Part shown: positions 45,043 through 55,284 of the stretch, one piece after another
Position numbering within the stretch: the first letter of the stretch is position 1
Layout: each line of letters opens with the position of its first letter
From: Desulfosporosinus youngiae DSM 17734
GTDB lineage: Bacteria > Bacillota > Desulfitobacteriia > Desulfitobacteriales > Desulfitobacteriaceae
Length of the DNA: 64,000 bases
NCBI RefSeq assembly: GCF_000244895.1
Contig: NZ_CM001441.1
Location: forward strand, 3,058,226 to 3,122,225
Direction: 5' to 3'
The notes under the pieces: generated by a model
What the model was told of the DNA's origin: nothing
The model's input: the letters and a program-made list of their open reading frames with translations, nothing else
Databases searched by the model: none
Program-made: the position numbers and the translations under genes

Positions 45043-46005
45043 TTATTCGCCCATCATATCAGCAATGTTCTTTTTGACCACAGCAACTGCTGTTGGGTTA
45101 CGCATGACAAGAATACTAGCTCCAACTTGAAGAACCCCAGAAGCTGTTACAGCCTCCCAAAGCACGCTGCGGTCTGCGAGATCCCCCCAGCCGGGAAACT
45201 CTTCGACAGATGCATAAGCTTCTTTACAGCGATTGGCTTCATATCCGACAGTACAAATGATTGGCATAGATAGCATTTTGTCATTTGCTAAGGCTCCAAG
45301 ACGTGCTCTCTCCATGATGGAATATACATACTCAATACCGAAACCAAGACCGGCGACCGTAGGATCAATGATAATTTTGTTTAAAGGCAGGCCCATTTCA
45401 TTGATTAAGATATTGAGCTGTTTGCAGATATTAATATCAAGAGGGGAACGTGCTATTAGAGTGTGTTTGTGGACCATCGCAGCAGCAGTAATGGATTTGT
45501 AGTTATCCTGCTCAGCAATACCGATCAGGAGGTTCTCTCCGGAAGCTGCTTCAGCAATAACCGCCATAATTTCATTATTTTTCTCAGCATTATCGCACCC
45601 TTCTACAATAAGGGGTACCCCGACAGCAGCTAAAACATCCTTTACGATACGGGCACAATCTTCAGGGGAACGGTTTTCACCTTCAGGATCTGCACCGTTC
45701 AGTTTTAAATAGATGAGATCAGCGCCAAACTCATCAACGCATTTTTTAGCCCAGGCAGCTGGATCGTTAATGACATCCCCAATTTGGTTCTTGATTATAT
45801 CACTCCAGGTTGGCACAACATCTGTGACCTCCATAGCGATCACAGGACGGTTCTTCGTTTCTCCTTCAAAGTGGAGAAATGGTAAGGCAGCGTCCCCTCC
45901 AACCGTAATGGTGGAGGTTCTTGTTCCTCCTTGTTCAGCAGTCGCGCCAAGGACTACCTCTCCAACTTTACTGGAATACTTTTCTTTCACTAACGCTACG
46001 GACAT
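45043..46005 (-). CDS. acsD: Corrinoid/iron-sulfur protein small subunit
   Basis: A 320-residue TIM-barrel subunit (CdhD-like) that with AcsC forms the corrinoid iron-sulfur protein. Landmarks are [43 protein letters not shown] and [21 protein letters not shown]. It lies between the acsF-like gene (15 bases) and acsE, as expected for the pathway. Confidence 0.95.
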   Translation of the reverse strand: MSVALVKEKYSSKVGEVVLGATAEQGGTRTSTITVGGDAALPFLHFEGETKNRPVIAMEVTDVVPTWSDIIKNQIGDVINDPAAWAKKCVDEFGADLIYLKLNGADPEGENRSPEDCARIVKDVLAAVGVPLIVEGCDNAEKNNEIMAVIAEAASGENLLIGIAEQDNYKSITAAAMVHKHTLIARSPLDINICKQLNILINEMGLPLNKIIIDPTVAGLGFGIEYVYSIMERARLGALANDKMLSMPIICTVGYEANRCKEAYASVEEFPGWGDLADRSVLWEAVTASGVLQVGASILVMRNPTAVAVVKKNIADMMGE

Positions 46006-46020
46006 GAACTTCTCTCCTTT

Positions 46021-46782
46021 CTAGTTAAAGATTCCGGCACGGTTCAGAATGCTTTCCACTGCCTGGACCGAGACGGCATCATCCGGCAAATCAAATAATG
46101 GTTTGCCTGCCAAGTCATATTCCACAACTAAAGGATCTAACGGAATGTCTCCAATAACAGTAAGACCAGTACGTTCGATCTCTTCTCTCAGGGATTCCAT
46201 ACTTCCTTCACTAGTCTTAGTTACAATTAAATAGACAGTTTGTACCGCAGACTTTAATCCTCGAATAAGATCGTGAACTCTTCCTGCAGAACGGATTCCT
46301 CGAGCCGAAGAATCGCTGATGACAAACATGACCTCAACACGGGGGATTGTTCGTCGGCTGATATGCTCTAATCCCGCTTCAGAATCCACAGCCACAAAGT
46401 CATAATTTTCGCCAATGTCCTGCAGATGTTTGCGCAAGATGTCATTAGGATAGCAATAACAGCCAGCCCCTTGGGGGCCTCCCATGACAAGCAGATCGAT
46501 ATCATTGGATTCAACTAAGGATTGCTGGAGCTTGTATTCGATAAAAACGTTTTTTGGCATACCCTGGGGAATCGCTTTAGGATCTTTACTCTGTTCCAGC
46601 AATTCAGATATTGTTGATGTGACATCCAAGCCTAAAGCTTCTCCTAGATTCGCATTTGGATCTGCATCGACTGCGAGTATTGAAGTCCCTTTTTTATGAC
46701 GTACCATCTGCCTTAATAATAAAGCGGTGAATGTGGTTTTCCCTACTCCACCTTTACCTGCAACAGCTATATATTTTGACAT
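46021..46782 (-). CDS. acsF: CooC/AcsF-type nickel-insertion ATPase
   Basis: A 253-residue MinD-like P-loop ATPase with the deviant Walker A GKGGVGKTTFTALLL, VDADPNANLGEALG, and the Cys-x-Cys nickel motif in GAGCYCYPNDILR. Members insert or guard nickel for CODH or ACS. GGAGGG lies 6 bases before the ATG at 46780-46782; upstream in-frame codons belong to the overlapping acsV end. It is the second such ATPase in this operon; position after acsV favours ACS maturation (AcsF), but assignment between AcsF and CooC is inference. Confidence 0.88.
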   Translation of the reverse strand: MSKYIAVAGKGGVGKTTFTALLLRQMVRHKKGTSILAVDADPNANLGEALGLDVTSTISELLEQSKDPKAIPQGMPKNVFIEYKLQQSLVESNDIDLLVMGGPQGAGCYCYPNDILRKHLQDIGENYDFVAVDSEAGLEHISRRTIPRVEVMFVISDSSARGIRSAGRVHDLIRGLKSAVQTVYLIVTKTSEGSMESLREEIERTGLTVIGDIPLDPLVVEYDLAGKPLFDLPDDAVSVQAVESILNRAGIFN

Positions 46783-46802
46783 AATTGCCCTCCAAAATAA
46801 CG

Positions 46803-48713
46803 TTATTGAAAAGATGGAAATAAGTTCATATCCGTATGAGGTAAAAACAAGGCAGCCATATATTCGTCCATATAGGTCGCTCCCACTGAAAGCTCGACAT
46901 AGGTCATTTTCCGTCCCAATTCTTCTGCTTCCCGCCACGCATTCTGAGAAAGTAATGCTAGCCTTGCACCCTTGACGGATGCATTTCCGATAAACTCGAA
47001 CCGCTCTGGTTCAAGATCTGGAAGCAGTCCAATTTGAACAGCATCATGGATATTAAGGTAATTGCCAAAACCGCCGGCGATGACAATCCTGCTGATCATA
47101 TCAATATCCACTGCGACCATATTCAGTAATGATCGGATTCCGGCGTAGATGGCGCCTTTAGCACGAATAACATTCTTAACATCATTTTCAGTAATGACCA
47201 CATCTTTTTCTCCACCGGCTTGATGAGCCCAAGCCAGGACAAACTCTTTATCATCAGCGGTAGCTCGTATTCGCTGTGAGCCTGATTTGTGTCCTAACTG
47301 GAAATTCCCTGCCCGGTCAATAATACCCGCGCCGAGTAATTTGGCCATACAATCCACAAGCCCCGATCCGCATATACCTACAGGTGTCTGGTCATTGATC
47401 ACTTTAAGGGATACATCCAAGGTTTCAGGATCAATGAAGATCCGTTCAATTGCCCCTGGCATAGCTCGCATACCAAAGGTAATACCGCCGCCTTCAAAAC
47501 TTGGACCTGCAGAACAAGCGCAAGAAACAAGCCAATCCTGATTGCCGAGCACAATTTCCCCGTTTGTTCCAATATCGATAAACAGTATAATATCTTCCCC
47601 ATTGGCTAAATCCGTCACCAATGTTCCGGCAACAATGTCTCCTCCAACATAACTTGCGACTGAGGGATAACAATGTACCAACGCCTCTGGCAGCATATGG
47701 AGACCAATCTCCTGAGCAGAGAATGAAGGAACGGTTGTCATAGTAGGAATATAGGGTTCCAGGCGAATATAGCGCGGATCCACACCCAGGAACAATTGAG
47801 TCATAGTCGTATTTCCGGCTACCATTGCGCTGGCAATATCCTTACTACTTAAGGACTGGCGAGCGAGAATCTTATCCAGCAGACCATTGACGGTTCCAAC
47901 AACAGCATCCCTGATCTCTATTAAGTTCTGTTCGCTTTCAACTGCATATACAATCCGAGTTATAACGTCATCCCCATATTTTGCTTGTTTATTATAGGTA
48001 CCCTGCTGATCAACGATCTCTCCCGTCAAAAGATTAATAAGATAGACAACGACTGTCGTGGTACCAATATCAACAGCAAGCCCATAAGGGGGGACATCAT
48101 TTCCCTGCTCAATGTGTGTAACAGTTAACTCAGCTTCTGTATCAGTCATAGTTACAGATACATCCCAATTTGCTTTGCGAAGTGATTCAGGCAAATGTTT
48201 GAGTACGGATAAAGGAATATGGATGGGTTTATCTCCAGTTTTTAGCGCGCGGCGAAGTTCTATACTCAGTCGTGCCCAATCACTGGAATTTTCCGTCAAA
48301 GTAGGTTTGGAAAGTGAAATTCTTTGCTTTAACGCTAAAGGTTGACGCCCAAATTTCTCGAGTAAATCATGTTCACTTTCCTGTATGATGCCTTTTGGGG
48401 CATCCCCCAACAACACTTGGTGTTCTTGCAACCTAGATTCAGGAGGTACTTCAACGGTCATATCTCCTTGAACCGACGTTTTACAGGCCAGACGAATTCC
48501 TTTAGAAAGCTGCTCAGGCGTTAAATTACCTGTGCCGTTTACTATGGGGTCCCCACTTATAATTTCAACTTTACAAGCTCCACAAGTTCCCTTTCCACCA
48601 CACCCGGATTTGATCATGATTCCGGCTTTTGCGGCTACACTAAGCAGGGATGCACCATGTTCAGCTTCGATGACGCGGTTCTCAGGCATGAATTTAATTT
48701 GAAATTGGGACAT
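46803..48713 (-). CDS. acsV: RACo-like reductive activator of the corrinoid protein
   Basis: A 636-residue protein. The N-terminal [2Fe-2S] ferredoxin domain has C38, C44, C47 (SGCGGKGTCGAC) and C77. A linker follows and then an ASKHA ATPase-type domain with AVDIGTTTVVVYL, VAGNTTMTQL, FIDIGTNGEIVLG and GGFGNYLNIHDA. RACo uses ATP to drive one-electron reduction of inactive Co(II) corrinoid to Co(I). The start at 48711-48713 has AAGGAAG 8 bases upstream; an in-frame GTG 9 bases earlier overlaps that site. Position between acsC and acsF fits. Confidence 0.94.
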   Translation of the reverse strand: MSQFQIKFMPENRVIEAEHGASLLSVAAKAGIMIKSGCGGKGTCGACKVEIISGDPIVNGTGNLTPEQLSKGIRLACKTSVQGDMTVEVPPESRLQEHQVLLGDAPKGIIQESEHDLLEKFGRQPLALKQRISLSKPTLTENSSDWARLSIELRRALKTGDKPIHIPLSVLKHLPESLRKANWDVSVTMTDTEAELTVTHIEQGNDVPPYGLAVDIGTTTVVVYLINLLTGEIVDQQGTYNKQAKYGDDVITRIVYAVESEQNLIEIRDAVVGTVNGLLDKILARQSLSSKDIASAMVAGNTTMTQLFLGVDPRYIRLEPYIPTMTTVPSFSAQEIGLHMLPEALVHCYPSVASYVGGDIVAGTLVTDLANGEDIILFIDIGTNGEIVLGNQDWLVSCACSAGPSFEGGGITFGMRAMPGAIERIFIDPETLDVSLKVINDQTPVGICGSGLVDCMAKLLGAGIIDRAGNFQLGHKSGSQRIRATADDKEFVLAWAHQAGGEKDVVITENDVKNVIRAKGAIYAGIRSLLNMVAVDIDMISRIVIAGGFGNYLNIHDAVQIGLLPDLEPERFEFIGNASVKGARLALLSQNAWREAEELGRKMTYVELSVGATYMDEYMAALFLPHTDMNLFPSFQ

Positions 48714-48819
48714 CGCTTTCACTTCCTTACTTCACCAAGAAATCCCATCGAGATATTATTTGCAAGTTAAACAGCCTTTTCTCAACATAGCATTTAGAGT
48801 AATGTATCCACCAGAATTA

Positions 48820-50145
48820 TTAAGATAAAGTTTTCGAGAATGATACAATTCCGCTGGACTCACGAGGCCCAACAATAGTTTTCCAACCGGACAGTTCAGA
48901 AAGTTTTCCCGAAATTACGGCAACATAGCCTGGAATGATAATGTTGCGATGTTTTACCCGATCTGCAATTCCGCTGGCATTCATTGCTTCAACGATTTTC
49001 TCTGGTTCAAATTTACCAGCAGCATAAGCAGTGAGAACAGAAGTGCCATCAGTATCGATCGGTAAAATATAGCTGGGAATTTTGGAGGTTTCAACTTCGC
49101 CTTCGACGCTATAGTAGGTTAAGGAGAAGTTTGTCGTAATATAGAATGGTGAATTTTCATCAACATTACCCACACTATGCAGTTTTGGTTCAACCTGAAT
49201 TGGTTTTTGAGGGTCAGTGTAGATGTTTTGTCTCAAAGTCATTAATGGCAGAACATGAGCTTTGGCGCTGGTCTTTAACACAACAGCACTGGCATATTTA
49301 GCCACATAAACAGTAGCTTCCATGATTTCTTCCATTGGCTCTGCTTTGGTTGTAAAGGCAATAACAGGGAAACCTAATGGGCGGAATTTTTTCTTAATAG
49401 CTAAACGCCGTATATGAGTAAGATTTGCTAAGGTATCAACAGGTTTTCTCGAACCAGGATCCAGGACGAATTCTTTATACCCCAAGCCTTGGGCTTTAAC
49501 GACAAGTTCTTCTAAAGCATCTAAGCCCTCTGCTTTAATAATAACCGGAACTGAGTTTTCTTTAGCCAGGTTGACCATTGCTTCGTAGTTATCGGCAGTT
49601 GCTGATCCAATTAAAGGCTTGCGGGATGCCAAAGGCGCAAGAGCTGCTTTCACTGCTTCCGGATCGTTGCTTAATAATACTAAGGATTTATCAGTAGCTT
49701 CTGCCACAGTTGCCGCTACTTTTGCAAAACGTGCAGCATCTCCGGATTCTTGAACAATGGCTACACCATCCATAGAGTATTGAAGACCGACGCGCTCAAA
49801 TTCCAAGCCTTTGATTTCCTGAATTTTGGCAGTTAACTCATCATCACTTAGGCTGTCAGCAACATAAATCAATAATGTCGTTGGGTGATAGAAGGTCTTA
49901 TCATGACGGAAAAGAACCGTTTCGTCTCCGAGAACAGAATCTTTTCCAAATTTTATGGCTTTGATCGGAGGAGCCGAAGCGGAATCCAAGTTCTCGCGGG
50001 CAGCATCAGTGACATATGGACAAGAGTCTAAAGATGCTTTCCCCGAGGCCAAGGCCATAGCAAAAGCTAAGCAAGTTGGCACACCGCATTCTCCGCAGTT
50101 TTTCTTAGGCATTTGTTTATAGATTTCTAAACCTGTAAGAGCCAT
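48820..50145 (-). CDS. acsC: Corrinoid/iron-sulfur protein large subunit
   Basis: A 441-residue subunit. The N-terminal [4Fe-4S] motif has C17, C20, C25 and C42 (NCGECGVPTCLAFAM...SCPYV). A TIM barrel and a C-terminal cobamide-binding domain follow. It carries methyl from AcsE to acetyl-CoA synthase. It ends 106 bases before the acsV start and follows acsB by 89 bases. Confidence 0.96.
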   Translation of the reverse strand: MALTGLEIYKQMPKKNCGECGVPTCLAFAMALASGKASLDSCPYVTDAARENLDSASAPPIKAIKFGKDSVLGDETVLFRHDKTFYHPTTLLIYVADSLSDDELTAKIQEIKGLEFERVGLQYSMDGVAIVQESGDAARFAKVAATVAEATDKSLVLLSNDPEAVKAALAPLASRKPLIGSATADNYEAMVNLAKENSVPVIIKAEGLDALEELVVKAQGLGYKEFVLDPGSRKPVDTLANLTHIRRLAIKKKFRPLGFPVIAFTTKAEPMEEIMEATVYVAKYASAVVLKTSAKAHVLPLMTLRQNIYTDPQKPIQVEPKLHSVGNVDENSPFYITTNFSLTYYSVEGEVETSKIPSYILPIDTDGTSVLTAYAAGKFEPEKIVEAMNASGIADRVKHRNIIIPGYVAVISGKLSELSGWKTIVGPRESSGIVSFSKTLS

Positions 50146-50234
50146 TTTAAATCCCCTTTCTAAGTCGATCTAGGATATCGCAGACAATCAAGGCCCCTGG
50201 AAAATTATCGTGGGACCTTGTCGTCTGGGAAAAA

Positions 50235-52415
50235 TTACATTAGTGGGTCAAGGGCAAAACATGGATGTCCATTTTCCTCAAGGAAAGGAAGGATTTCTTC
50301 TACTGTACTGCCGACTGACTCATCAGCAACTTTGTCTATGAAGTCTGCTCCCAAACCTTCGTCGATGGATCGTTGAATAAAGTCTTCCCGTATAAATTCT
50401 TTTAATTCTTTGGGCATCCAAACGATACGGGCAATCCCGCCGTCTGCAGGGATGAATTTTTTACTAAGCAAATAAGTTCTTCCAATTCCCATGAATCCTG
50501 GGGTTTGCATCCCACCGCCGCAGGTTCCTGCTAATGAGGAGAATGTCATACCACAAGGAGTCATTCCCGAGTGTTCACGTGTTGTAAGCATAAGCCCATT
50601 AGCTTCCGGAACGATAGCCATGATCGCTTCGAAACAACCGCATGAGGTCATTGGTCTATCCATTAATGTATAAAGGTTAACTTCCTCTAAGGTATTGTTC
50701 GAAGCTTTATACAGATACTCATTACAGGATTGCCACATACCTCTTAATTCATCAATAGCCGGTCCTTTAGGAATAGGTTGGTTTGGTCCATTTGGAGCGA
50801 TCTCATGAGATGCTTTAGCATCTAACCAACTCACTGCACCGCACAAACCGACACGTTCAGGGGTAACAATACAAACGTGGTTTGGTGCAAAGGATTGGCA
50901 AAGTAAGCAGGAGTAAAAGTCTTCGACAGACTCATCGGTTAAGCTCCTCATCCGGTCGTCACGCGCACGATAGCGTTCACGTGCCTGGACAAGGCCTTCC
51001 TCTACCGCAGCCTGGTCAAGCATGATCGTTACTTCGACACGGTCAATAATAGCCGGGAATTCCTCTTTTAACTTAGCAATCAATAGTTCCCCAAAGTGTT
51101 TCATTAAGAAGCCTTTTGCTCTGGCGTCTTTAGAAATCCGCACCCAGCACAAATCACGCTGTGCAACGTGCCAAACTCCTTCACCATAGTTTGCGAAATA
51201 GTGAATTCGACGTTCAAAAACCCCTTCAAAGTCTGCCTGCATTTTTCGTCCATAGATATCAATTTTAATACCTAAAGGAAGTTTGGTTCCTTCAGGAACA
51301 GTATCAATATCGTTACCTATTACCGTGACCTGACCGTCAACGATATTTTCAGGTCCAACCATTTGGACAAGTTCGAAAGCTGTGGTACGTCCGCCGCCAA
51401 ATTCGACGTAAGTATCCCCTTTACGAATGGTCTCACCCTCAAATGCCGGACCGAAGTTAACCGGAATTGGCAATTCAACGTTCGTAATTTTAATTCCGCG
51501 AATTTCTAAAGCTAATGGAACAATTTTCTCATAATCAGGCTCTGAGACATACCAATCAGGAATTTGCATATCGTCACTGAGCACTTGATCGGTTAAGACA
51601 GGGAAGCCCATGAAAATTGCACCCAATGAGGCCGCAATTTTGACATCGTCCAGCTCACCAAGGTTAAGAACGAAAGCCCGAATCCGACGGCGCTGATAAT
51701 CACGATGGTTTTCACGTTCTCCGGCTGGAATACCACCGAAAGCAAGACCTGCACGGAAAGCATAGTTAACAGCATGGATAATCTGCGTAAAGTTGCCTAG
51801 AGGGAAAGCAATATAATCCTCACCAATTTTAACGTTTACTTCGAGTAATTGCTCAATAACCTCATCGCAGAGGAAGATCATAAATCCTTTGCCCATTAGA
51901 TTATCAACAATTTTCTTAGCGGATTGAGAATCTTTTGCGCGGCCAAGAATTACAGCAACACCAGGAATGGTCCAGTCAACCATCTTAATCCCATGTTTCC
52001 GTACGATCGGATCACCTAAGAATCCAGTCCAAGGCTTGACTTTTGGCTCATCTCCACGCAAATAATGAAGTGTTTCAATAATTTCTGCAGCATATAATAC
52101 AGATTCACCCCAAAGCCGAGCGTTTTCAAAGGTGAGATCTGTGCGGATTTGACTGCGCATGCGGTTCAGAATAGGAACCAACTCACCCAATTTGGTCACC
52201 TTTTCTCCGGAAAGACAGGTGATAACCGGGAGATGATATGCAGTATCCGGATAGCCAACCTCTTGCTCCGTACCATAGTCTTTGATTGCACGATTCAATA
52301 AAATTTCAGCATAAGTCATAGCAATAGTGGTGCCGTCAAACGCTCTGCGTAAAAGTTTTTTGGGTTGATTATTAGGATCCTTAATTGCGCCTGCGTAAAT
52401 TTCCTCCATAGACAT
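50235..52415 (-). CDS. acsB: Acetyl-CoA synthase (CODH/ACS beta subunit)
   Basis: A 726-residue enzyme that joins CO, a methyl group and CoA. It parallels Moorella AcsB along its length. The A-cluster ligands are conserved with the same spacing: C-x2-C-x8-C-x9-C (SCLLCQSFAPNHVC to GLCGAVSW) and the CGC motif (MTSCGCFEAI) that binds distal nickel. The ATG at 52413-52415 has AAAGGAGG 7 bases upstream; an ATG two codons earlier is too close to that site. It starts 16 bases after acsA. Confidence 0.97.
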   Translation of the reverse strand: MSMEEIYAGAIKDPNNQPKKLLRRAFDGTTIAMTYAEILLNRAIKDYGTEQEVGYPDTAYHLPVITCLSGEKVTKLGELVPILNRMRSQIRTDLTFENARLWGESVLYAAEIIETLHYLRGDEPKVKPWTGFLGDPIVRKHGIKMVDWTIPGVAVILGRAKDSQSAKKIVDNLMGKGFMIFLCDEVIEQLLEVNVKIGEDYIAFPLGNFTQIIHAVNYAFRAGLAFGGIPAGERENHRDYQRRRIRAFVLNLGELDDVKIAASLGAIFMGFPVLTDQVLSDDMQIPDWYVSEPDYEKIVPLALEIRGIKITNVELPIPVNFGPAFEGETIRKGDTYVEFGGGRTTAFELVQMVGPENIVDGQVTVIGNDIDTVPEGTKLPLGIKIDIYGRKMQADFEGVFERRIHYFANYGEGVWHVAQRDLCWVRISKDARAKGFLMKHFGELLIAKLKEEFPAIIDRVEVTIMLDQAAVEEGLVQARERYRARDDRMRSLTDESVEDFYSCLLCQSFAPNHVCIVTPERVGLCGAVSWLDAKASHEIAPNGPNQPIPKGPAIDELRGMWQSCNEYLYKASNNTLEEVNLYTLMDRPMTSCGCFEAIMAIVPEANGLMLTTREHSGMTPCGMTFSSLAGTCGGGMQTPGFMGIGRTYLLSKKFIPADGGIARIVWMPKELKEFIREDFIQRSIDEGLGADFIDKVADESVGSTVEEILPFLEENGHPCFALDPLM

Positions 52416-52431
52416 ATACATTCCTCCTTTC

Positions 52432-54450
52432 TTACCAACCTTGGGCTATTGCTGTATCGTTTTTCTCCGCTGCTTGCTTGTGAATACCTAACTTCCAGGT
52501 TCTATACTCTAAAGCATCTATGAGTTTAGTCGCACCAATAACAGGATCGACTTCAAAAATGAAGTTCCCGCCAAAGACATCATGAGCGATTTGGGTCGTA
52601 ATTCCATAGATAAGGTCACTTCCCTCAACAGGAGGCAAAGAACCAACATGAGTTGGGAATCCCATTGTGACAGCCCAAGTTCCAATTGCTATAGCTTTTT
52701 CATGCATAGCCTCCGGAGCAGATGCAACAAACGGAACTTTAGGGATATCGACCCCTAGTTCATTCGCCATTGCAACAGCTAAATCTACAGCGCGGCTGTT
52801 ATCCACACAGGAGCCAACATGGAATACCAACGGAAGACCAGTTGCCAATTGCGGGTTTGCGGCTTCCAAGGTTTGAATGAATGATTTTAGTCCTTCGCCG
52901 GCATAAGCATCGACCGCTAAGGGCGACATTAGACCGAATTTAGCAAAGGCTCCTGAAGAGCAACCCGTCGAAATGACTAAAACGTCATTTTTGACAAGCT
53001 CTTTTAAGACAATATTATGGGATTCATCTTGAGCTCGTTTAAGGTTGTTACATCCAGCCATTAAGCAGACCCCTTTGAGTTGTCCGCTCAGGATTGCATC
53101 TGTTAATACGGAGATTGGACGTTCAGGATTTATCTTAGAGAAAATTTCCGTCAGCGCTTCTACGCTGAAACCAGCCACAAGCTTATGCTTTTCGTTCGGA
53201 ATAGAAACTTTCTTAGGATCACGATTCTTATAAGCTTCAATAGCGATTCTAATAAGCTTCTTGGCATCCTCCATAGCTGAGGTGGTATTAAAGGCGATGT
53301 GTTGAGCACCGGGAACTTTCATAATCGCTTCGGTAGTAATAACTTTAGTATGATAACATTCGGCAAGGGTTTGAACTGCAGGGTAGATACATTGAATATC
53401 CACAACCATTGCATCTAAGGCACCCGTCAAAATAGCCATTTCCTGTGAAGCGGACGATGTTGCTAAATACACGCCTTCACGCATGAGCAATTCATTACCG
53501 GTACAGCAGATCCCGACGATATTGACTCCTTCTGCCCCTGCTTTTACAGCATCTTCTTTCATTGCTCTTGCGGCTGCAACAACCATTTCACTAAGAACAG
53601 GGTTATGACCATGAACGGCAATATTTACCATTTTCGGGTTTATTACACCTAAGTTTGCTTCTGAAACGATAGGCTGTGGTATTCCGAACAACACGTCACT
53701 CAGATTTGTTCCGATATATTCCCCACCTAAATCTGCAAGTGCGCTTTTCAGTCCTCCGAAGATAATATTTACCGGATCACTATCAACACCCATAGCTGTT
53801 TGGGCAATCAGCTCTGTAATAGAACCGTCAATATTCCTGGGCATAACATTGGTGTGCTGGAATTTTTTACGGCGTCCCTCTGTCATGAAGGAGTCTAAAA
53901 AGGCTAACGGCCGATCCTGGTAACGTCCAAAATCTGCGTAACCGATCTCTACAACGTCTCTCAGAATATCCTTATCTTCACGATCAAGAGTGGCGACACC
54001 AAGCTTTTCAGCTAATTTATGAAGCTTCGCGGGGGATTTGATTTCGTAATCGTCGGCATGTCCGTCGACTAACGCATGAGCTGTATGCAAAACATGGCGA
54101 GCATGTTCGGAGTGAGATGCGGCTCCTCCTGCAATCATTCGAACAAGATTACGTGATACAATGGTATAAGCAGAAGCTCCGCAAATTCCACGACTTCCAG
54201 GACCGTCATCTTTTTTGACCCGACATGGACCTGCTATACAAATACGACAACATATTCCTTTGTATCCAAACGCACATTGTGGTTGTTGAGCAACTACCCG
54301 ATCATAGACCGTCTCAATATTTTTATCCTTAATCATTTCTAACATTTGCAGGGCACCGGGGTCAGTTGTACGAATGGGATTCTTGGCATCGACGACTCTT
54401 GGAGCGTCTGATGGTCGGGCGGTATGGGTTAAATCCCGATATCTAGGCAT
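52432..54450 (-). CDS. acsA: Carbon monoxide dehydrogenase, Ni-Fe catalytic subunit
   Basis: A 672-residue CODH (CooS/AcsA). N-terminal cysteines for the B and D clusters lie in CAFGYKGICCRICIAGPCRV and GICGASAYTI; C-cluster and core motifs include VHGHNPVLSEMV, CCTGNELLMREGV, DIQCIYPAVQTLAECYHTK, LMAGCNNLK, STGCSSGAFAKFG and HVGSCVDNSRAV. It reduces CO2 to CO for AcsB. It lies 69 bases after cooC and heads the structural genes. Confidence 0.97.
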   Translation of the reverse strand: MPRYRDLTHTARPSDAPRVVDAKNPIRTTDPGALQMLEMIKDKNIETVYDRVVAQQPQCAFGYKGICCRICIAGPCRVKKDDGPGSRGICGASAYTIVSRNLVRMIAGGAASHSEHARHVLHTAHALVDGHADDYEIKSPAKLHKLAEKLGVATLDREDKDILRDVVEIGYADFGRYQDRPLAFLDSFMTEGRRKKFQHTNVMPRNIDGSITELIAQTAMGVDSDPVNIIFGGLKSALADLGGEYIGTNLSDVLFGIPQPIVSEANLGVINPKMVNIAVHGHNPVLSEMVVAAARAMKEDAVKAGAEGVNIVGICCTGNELLMREGVYLATSSASQEMAILTGALDAMVVDIQCIYPAVQTLAECYHTKVITTEAIMKVPGAQHIAFNTTSAMEDAKKLIRIAIEAYKNRDPKKVSIPNEKHKLVAGFSVEALTEIFSKINPERPISVLTDAILSGQLKGVCLMAGCNNLKRAQDESHNIVLKELVKNDVLVISTGCSSGAFAKFGLMSPLAVDAYAGEGLKSFIQTLEAANPQLATGLPLVFHVGSCVDNSRAVDLAVAMANELGVDIPKVPFVASAPEAMHEKAIAIGTWAVTMGFPTHVGSLPPVEGSDLIYGITTQIAHDVFGGNFIFEVDPVIGATKLIDALEYRTWKLGIHKQAAEKNDTAIAQGW

Positions 54451-54519
54451 ATTACACCCTCCTCTTTATTAAGATCTCGTTACATACAAATACTCACATC
54501 TCTACTACGAAAACCTCTG

Positions 54520-55284
54520 TCATCTCCCTTCATCGACAATTCTTTGATAAATTGTATTGAGCTCGACTCCCAGAGACCCACCGGGCAATTCCACACATCC
54601 TGTATTTAAGGACATTTCTAACAGCTCGTCACTGTAAGGGATTATGCCAACAAGCTGTTCTGAAGGAATGTGGTCTCTAAGAAACTTTTCATCTTTAGAA
54701 TTACGAACTTTATTGCCCACCACAACTACACGAGGAATACCCAACTCCCCTGCCAATTGTTGGATAACTTTTACTGTTTGAACACTTACCCTAGACGGTT
54801 CAGTAACAATGACCAGAACATCGACACCCAAGGCTGTTCCGCGGGTAAGCTGTTCAATCCCTGCACCCATATCTAGAATGACAGTATCTTTTTCCCCCAG
54901 TATTAATGAATTGACCAAGGCTCGAAGGAAGCTGTTTTCCTTGCAGTAACAAGAGGTCCCTCCCCCTTTAATGTTACCCATCCGAAAAAACCTTAGATCT
55001 CCCAAAGGAATGCTATAATCATCTAATATATCATCGACATTAGGATTAAGCGGATAGTAGGTTCCACTCCCACCCATACGCTCTTCAATTAATTCTTTCA
55101 TATCAACGATCGGCTTAAGATTGGCAAGAACTTCATCGGAGATTCCCAGGACCGTCCCCAAGCTAGCATCTGGATCAGCATCAACTGCCAAGACTGTTAT
55201 TTTTTTGTTTGATAGCCATTGGGCAAAATTTGCAGCAAATGTGGTTTTTCCGACTCCACCTTTGCCAGAAATTGCTATTTTCAA
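54520..55284 (-). CDS. cooC: CODH maturation ATPase CooC
   Basis: A 254-residue nickel-handling P-loop ATPase: GKGGVGKTTFAANFAQWL, VDADPDASLGTVLG, and the Cys-x-Cys motif in GGGTSCYCKENSFLRALV. It delivers nickel to the CODH C-cluster. The start codon is TTG with AAAGGAG 12 bases upstream and GAGG nearer. It is the first gene of the operon, next to acsA, so it is the CODH-directed copy. The leader upstream is A/T-rich. Confidence 0.93.
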   Translation of the reverse strand: MKIAISGKGGVGKTTFAANFAQWLSNKKITVLAVDADPDASLGTVLGISDEVLANLKPIVDMKELIEERMGGSGTYYPLNPNVDDILDDYSIPLGDLRFFRMGNIKGGGTSCYCKENSFLRALVNSLILGEKDTVILDMGAGIEQLTRGTALGVDVLVIVTEPSRVSVQTVKVIQQLAGELGIPRVVVVGNKVRNSKDEKFLRDHIPSEQLVGIIPYSDELLEMSLNTGCVELPGGSLGVELNTIYQRIVDEGR

